Shown here one piece after another: positions 24,848 through 25,438 of a stretch of 25,438 nucleotides of DNA (its first letter is position 1; the number at the start of each line of letters is the position of its first letter). The stretch comes from Clostridia bacterium (GTDB lineage Bacteria > Bacillota_A > Clostridia > Christensenellales > Aristaeellaceae). A model generated the notes under the pieces. That model searched no databases. It was not told the DNA's origin and saw only the letters and a list, made by a program, of their open reading frames with translations. Made by a program: the position numbers and the translations under genes. The stretch covers positions 1-25,438 of the forward strand of contig JAFQOY010000182.1 in the NCBI GenBank assembly GCA_017412025.1, given 5' to 3'.

Positions 24848-24913
24848 TTCGAATATGTAAAACGAATATTGACTTTAATTTGGTTAAAATGCGTGATAAA
24901 ATATCGAATTATA
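24848..24913. promoter_or_regulatory. AT-rich divergent regulatory region with repeated CGAATAT motifs
   Basis: The 164-bp gap between the XRE and SLOG-type genes is much poorer in GC than its surroundings. CGAATAT occurs at 24850-24856 and 24863-24869, and a related ATATCGAATT lies at 24901-24910. ATTATA at 24908-24913 is a TATAAT on the minus strand, and TTGACT (24869-24874) is a plus-strand -35-like box. No promoter with standard spacing is certain on either strand. Confidence 0.35.
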
Positions 24914-24962
24914 GAATGAGATTGGTGATTAAAGCGCCAATAGTCTGTTCGAGGTGAGGGAG

Positions 24963-25438
24963 ATGGATATTTTCACGGTCAGTTTATTCGGACATCGCCG
25001 CATCCTGCGCCCATTCGCTGTGGAAAGCGCGCTGGAAAAAATCGTGCATGATCTGCTGCGCGAGCACGAATTCGTCGAATTCCTCTTGGGCAGGGACGGC
25101 GAGTTTGATCTGCTCGCCGCGTCTGTTATTCGGCGGTGCAGGGAAAGATTCGGCAGTGAAAACAGCGCGATGATCCTCGTTCTGCCGTACATGACGGCGG
25201 AGTACCGCGACAATGACCAGGCGTTTCTCGCCTATTACGACGAGGTGCAGGTCTGCGAGGCCTCTGCCGGCGCGCATTACCGCGCCGCGCACGGCCTGAG
25301 GAACCGTTGGATGGTCGACCGGTCGGAGATGGTGATCGCCTGCGTGCAGAGGCAGTCGGGCGGCGCATACCGGGCGATGCGCTATGCGCAGGAGACAGAG
25401 AAGCGGATAATCAGCGTGGCGGAAAAGGAGTGGGCATA
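24963..25438 (+). CDS. SLOG-family (DUF1273-like) protein, cut by window end
   Basis: The frame starts at ATG 24963 after GGTGAGGGAG and stays open to the window end, giving 158 codons with no stop. It begins MDIFTVSLFGHRR, then VEFLLGRDGEFDLLAASVIRRC, LVLPYMTAEYRDND, FLAYYDEVQVCEASAGAHYRAAHGLRNRWMVDRSEMVIACV and SGGAYRAMRYA. This is the pattern of small Rossmann-like SLOG proteins common in clostridia, thought to bind nucleotides or related ligands. GR-G and DRS near the C-terminal half fit the ligand pocket of the fold. The function is unknown. It is divergent from the XRE regulator. Confidence 0.75.
   Translation, partial: MDIFTVSLFGHRRILRPFAVESALEKIVHDLLREHEFVEFLLGRDGEFDLLAASVIRRCRERFGSENSAMILVLPYMTAEYRDNDQAFLAYYDEVQVCEASAGAHYRAAHGLRNRWMVDRSEMVIACVQRQSGGAYRAMRYAQETEKRIISVAEKEWA

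Overview
The window reads as a chromosome segment of a high-GC, Firmicutes-type bacterium, most likely an uncultured gut clostridium. The support is strong GGAGG-type ribosome sites, consensus sigma-A promoters (one is TTGACA-17-TATAAT), LacI/cre-type operators, YtvI-like and SLOG-family proteins of clostridial type, and gut-type carbohydrate genes. This placement is inference; no rRNA or other marker gene is present. No tRNA, rRNA, CRISPR array, transposase or phage gene was seen. Genes are closely packed and no gene-free stretch exceeds 300 bases.

Region 1 (1-12.9 kb): a GNAT acetyltransferase, then a uronic-acid oligosaccharide (probably glycosaminoglycan) utilisation locus. A LacI-family regulator and a GH2 beta-glucuronidase run on the minus strand. 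Divergent from them is a plus-strand operon: CUT1 ABC importer (binding protein, two permeases), heparinase II/III-family lyase, DUF2264 protein, GH88 unsaturated glucuronyl hydrolase and a discoidin-like beta-sandwich protein. None of the enzymes has a signal peptide, so the importer would bring in oligosaccharides and lyase, hydrolase and glucuronidase would finish them in the cytoplasm. No importer ATPase is encoded here. Two near-identical 18-bp palindromes in the divergent intergenic region are the likely operators of the LacI-type protein. An attenuator-like hairpin separates the binding protein from the permeases.

Region 2 (12.8-14.1 kb): a 61-bp hairpin flanked by 14-bp direct repeats, then an AI-2E/YtvI-type membrane protein.

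Region 3 (14.1-19.2 kb): a structured RNA leader with GNRA-capped hairpins and an intrinsic terminator precedes a BtuCDF/MolABC-type metal or oxyanion importer (permease, ATPase, binding protein) plus a THEP1-like NTPase. Convergent to it are MobA and a MoaA-like protein that lacks the radical-SAM cysteine motif. Together these suggest molybdenum or tungsten cofactor biology, with a degenerate MoaA paralogue as the main anomaly.

Region 4 (19.2-23.1 kb): type I pullulanase and 4-alpha-glucanotransferase (MalQ) for alpha-glucan or glycogen metabolism. Each has its own promoter, and malQ has a cre-like site at its start point. The pullulanase promoter overlaps the oppositely directed moaA-like promoter.

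Region 5 (23.1-25.4 kb): TauE/SafE permease, MutT-like Nudix hydrolase, a small XRE regulator, an AT-rich divergent intergenic region, and a SLOG-type protein cut by the window end.
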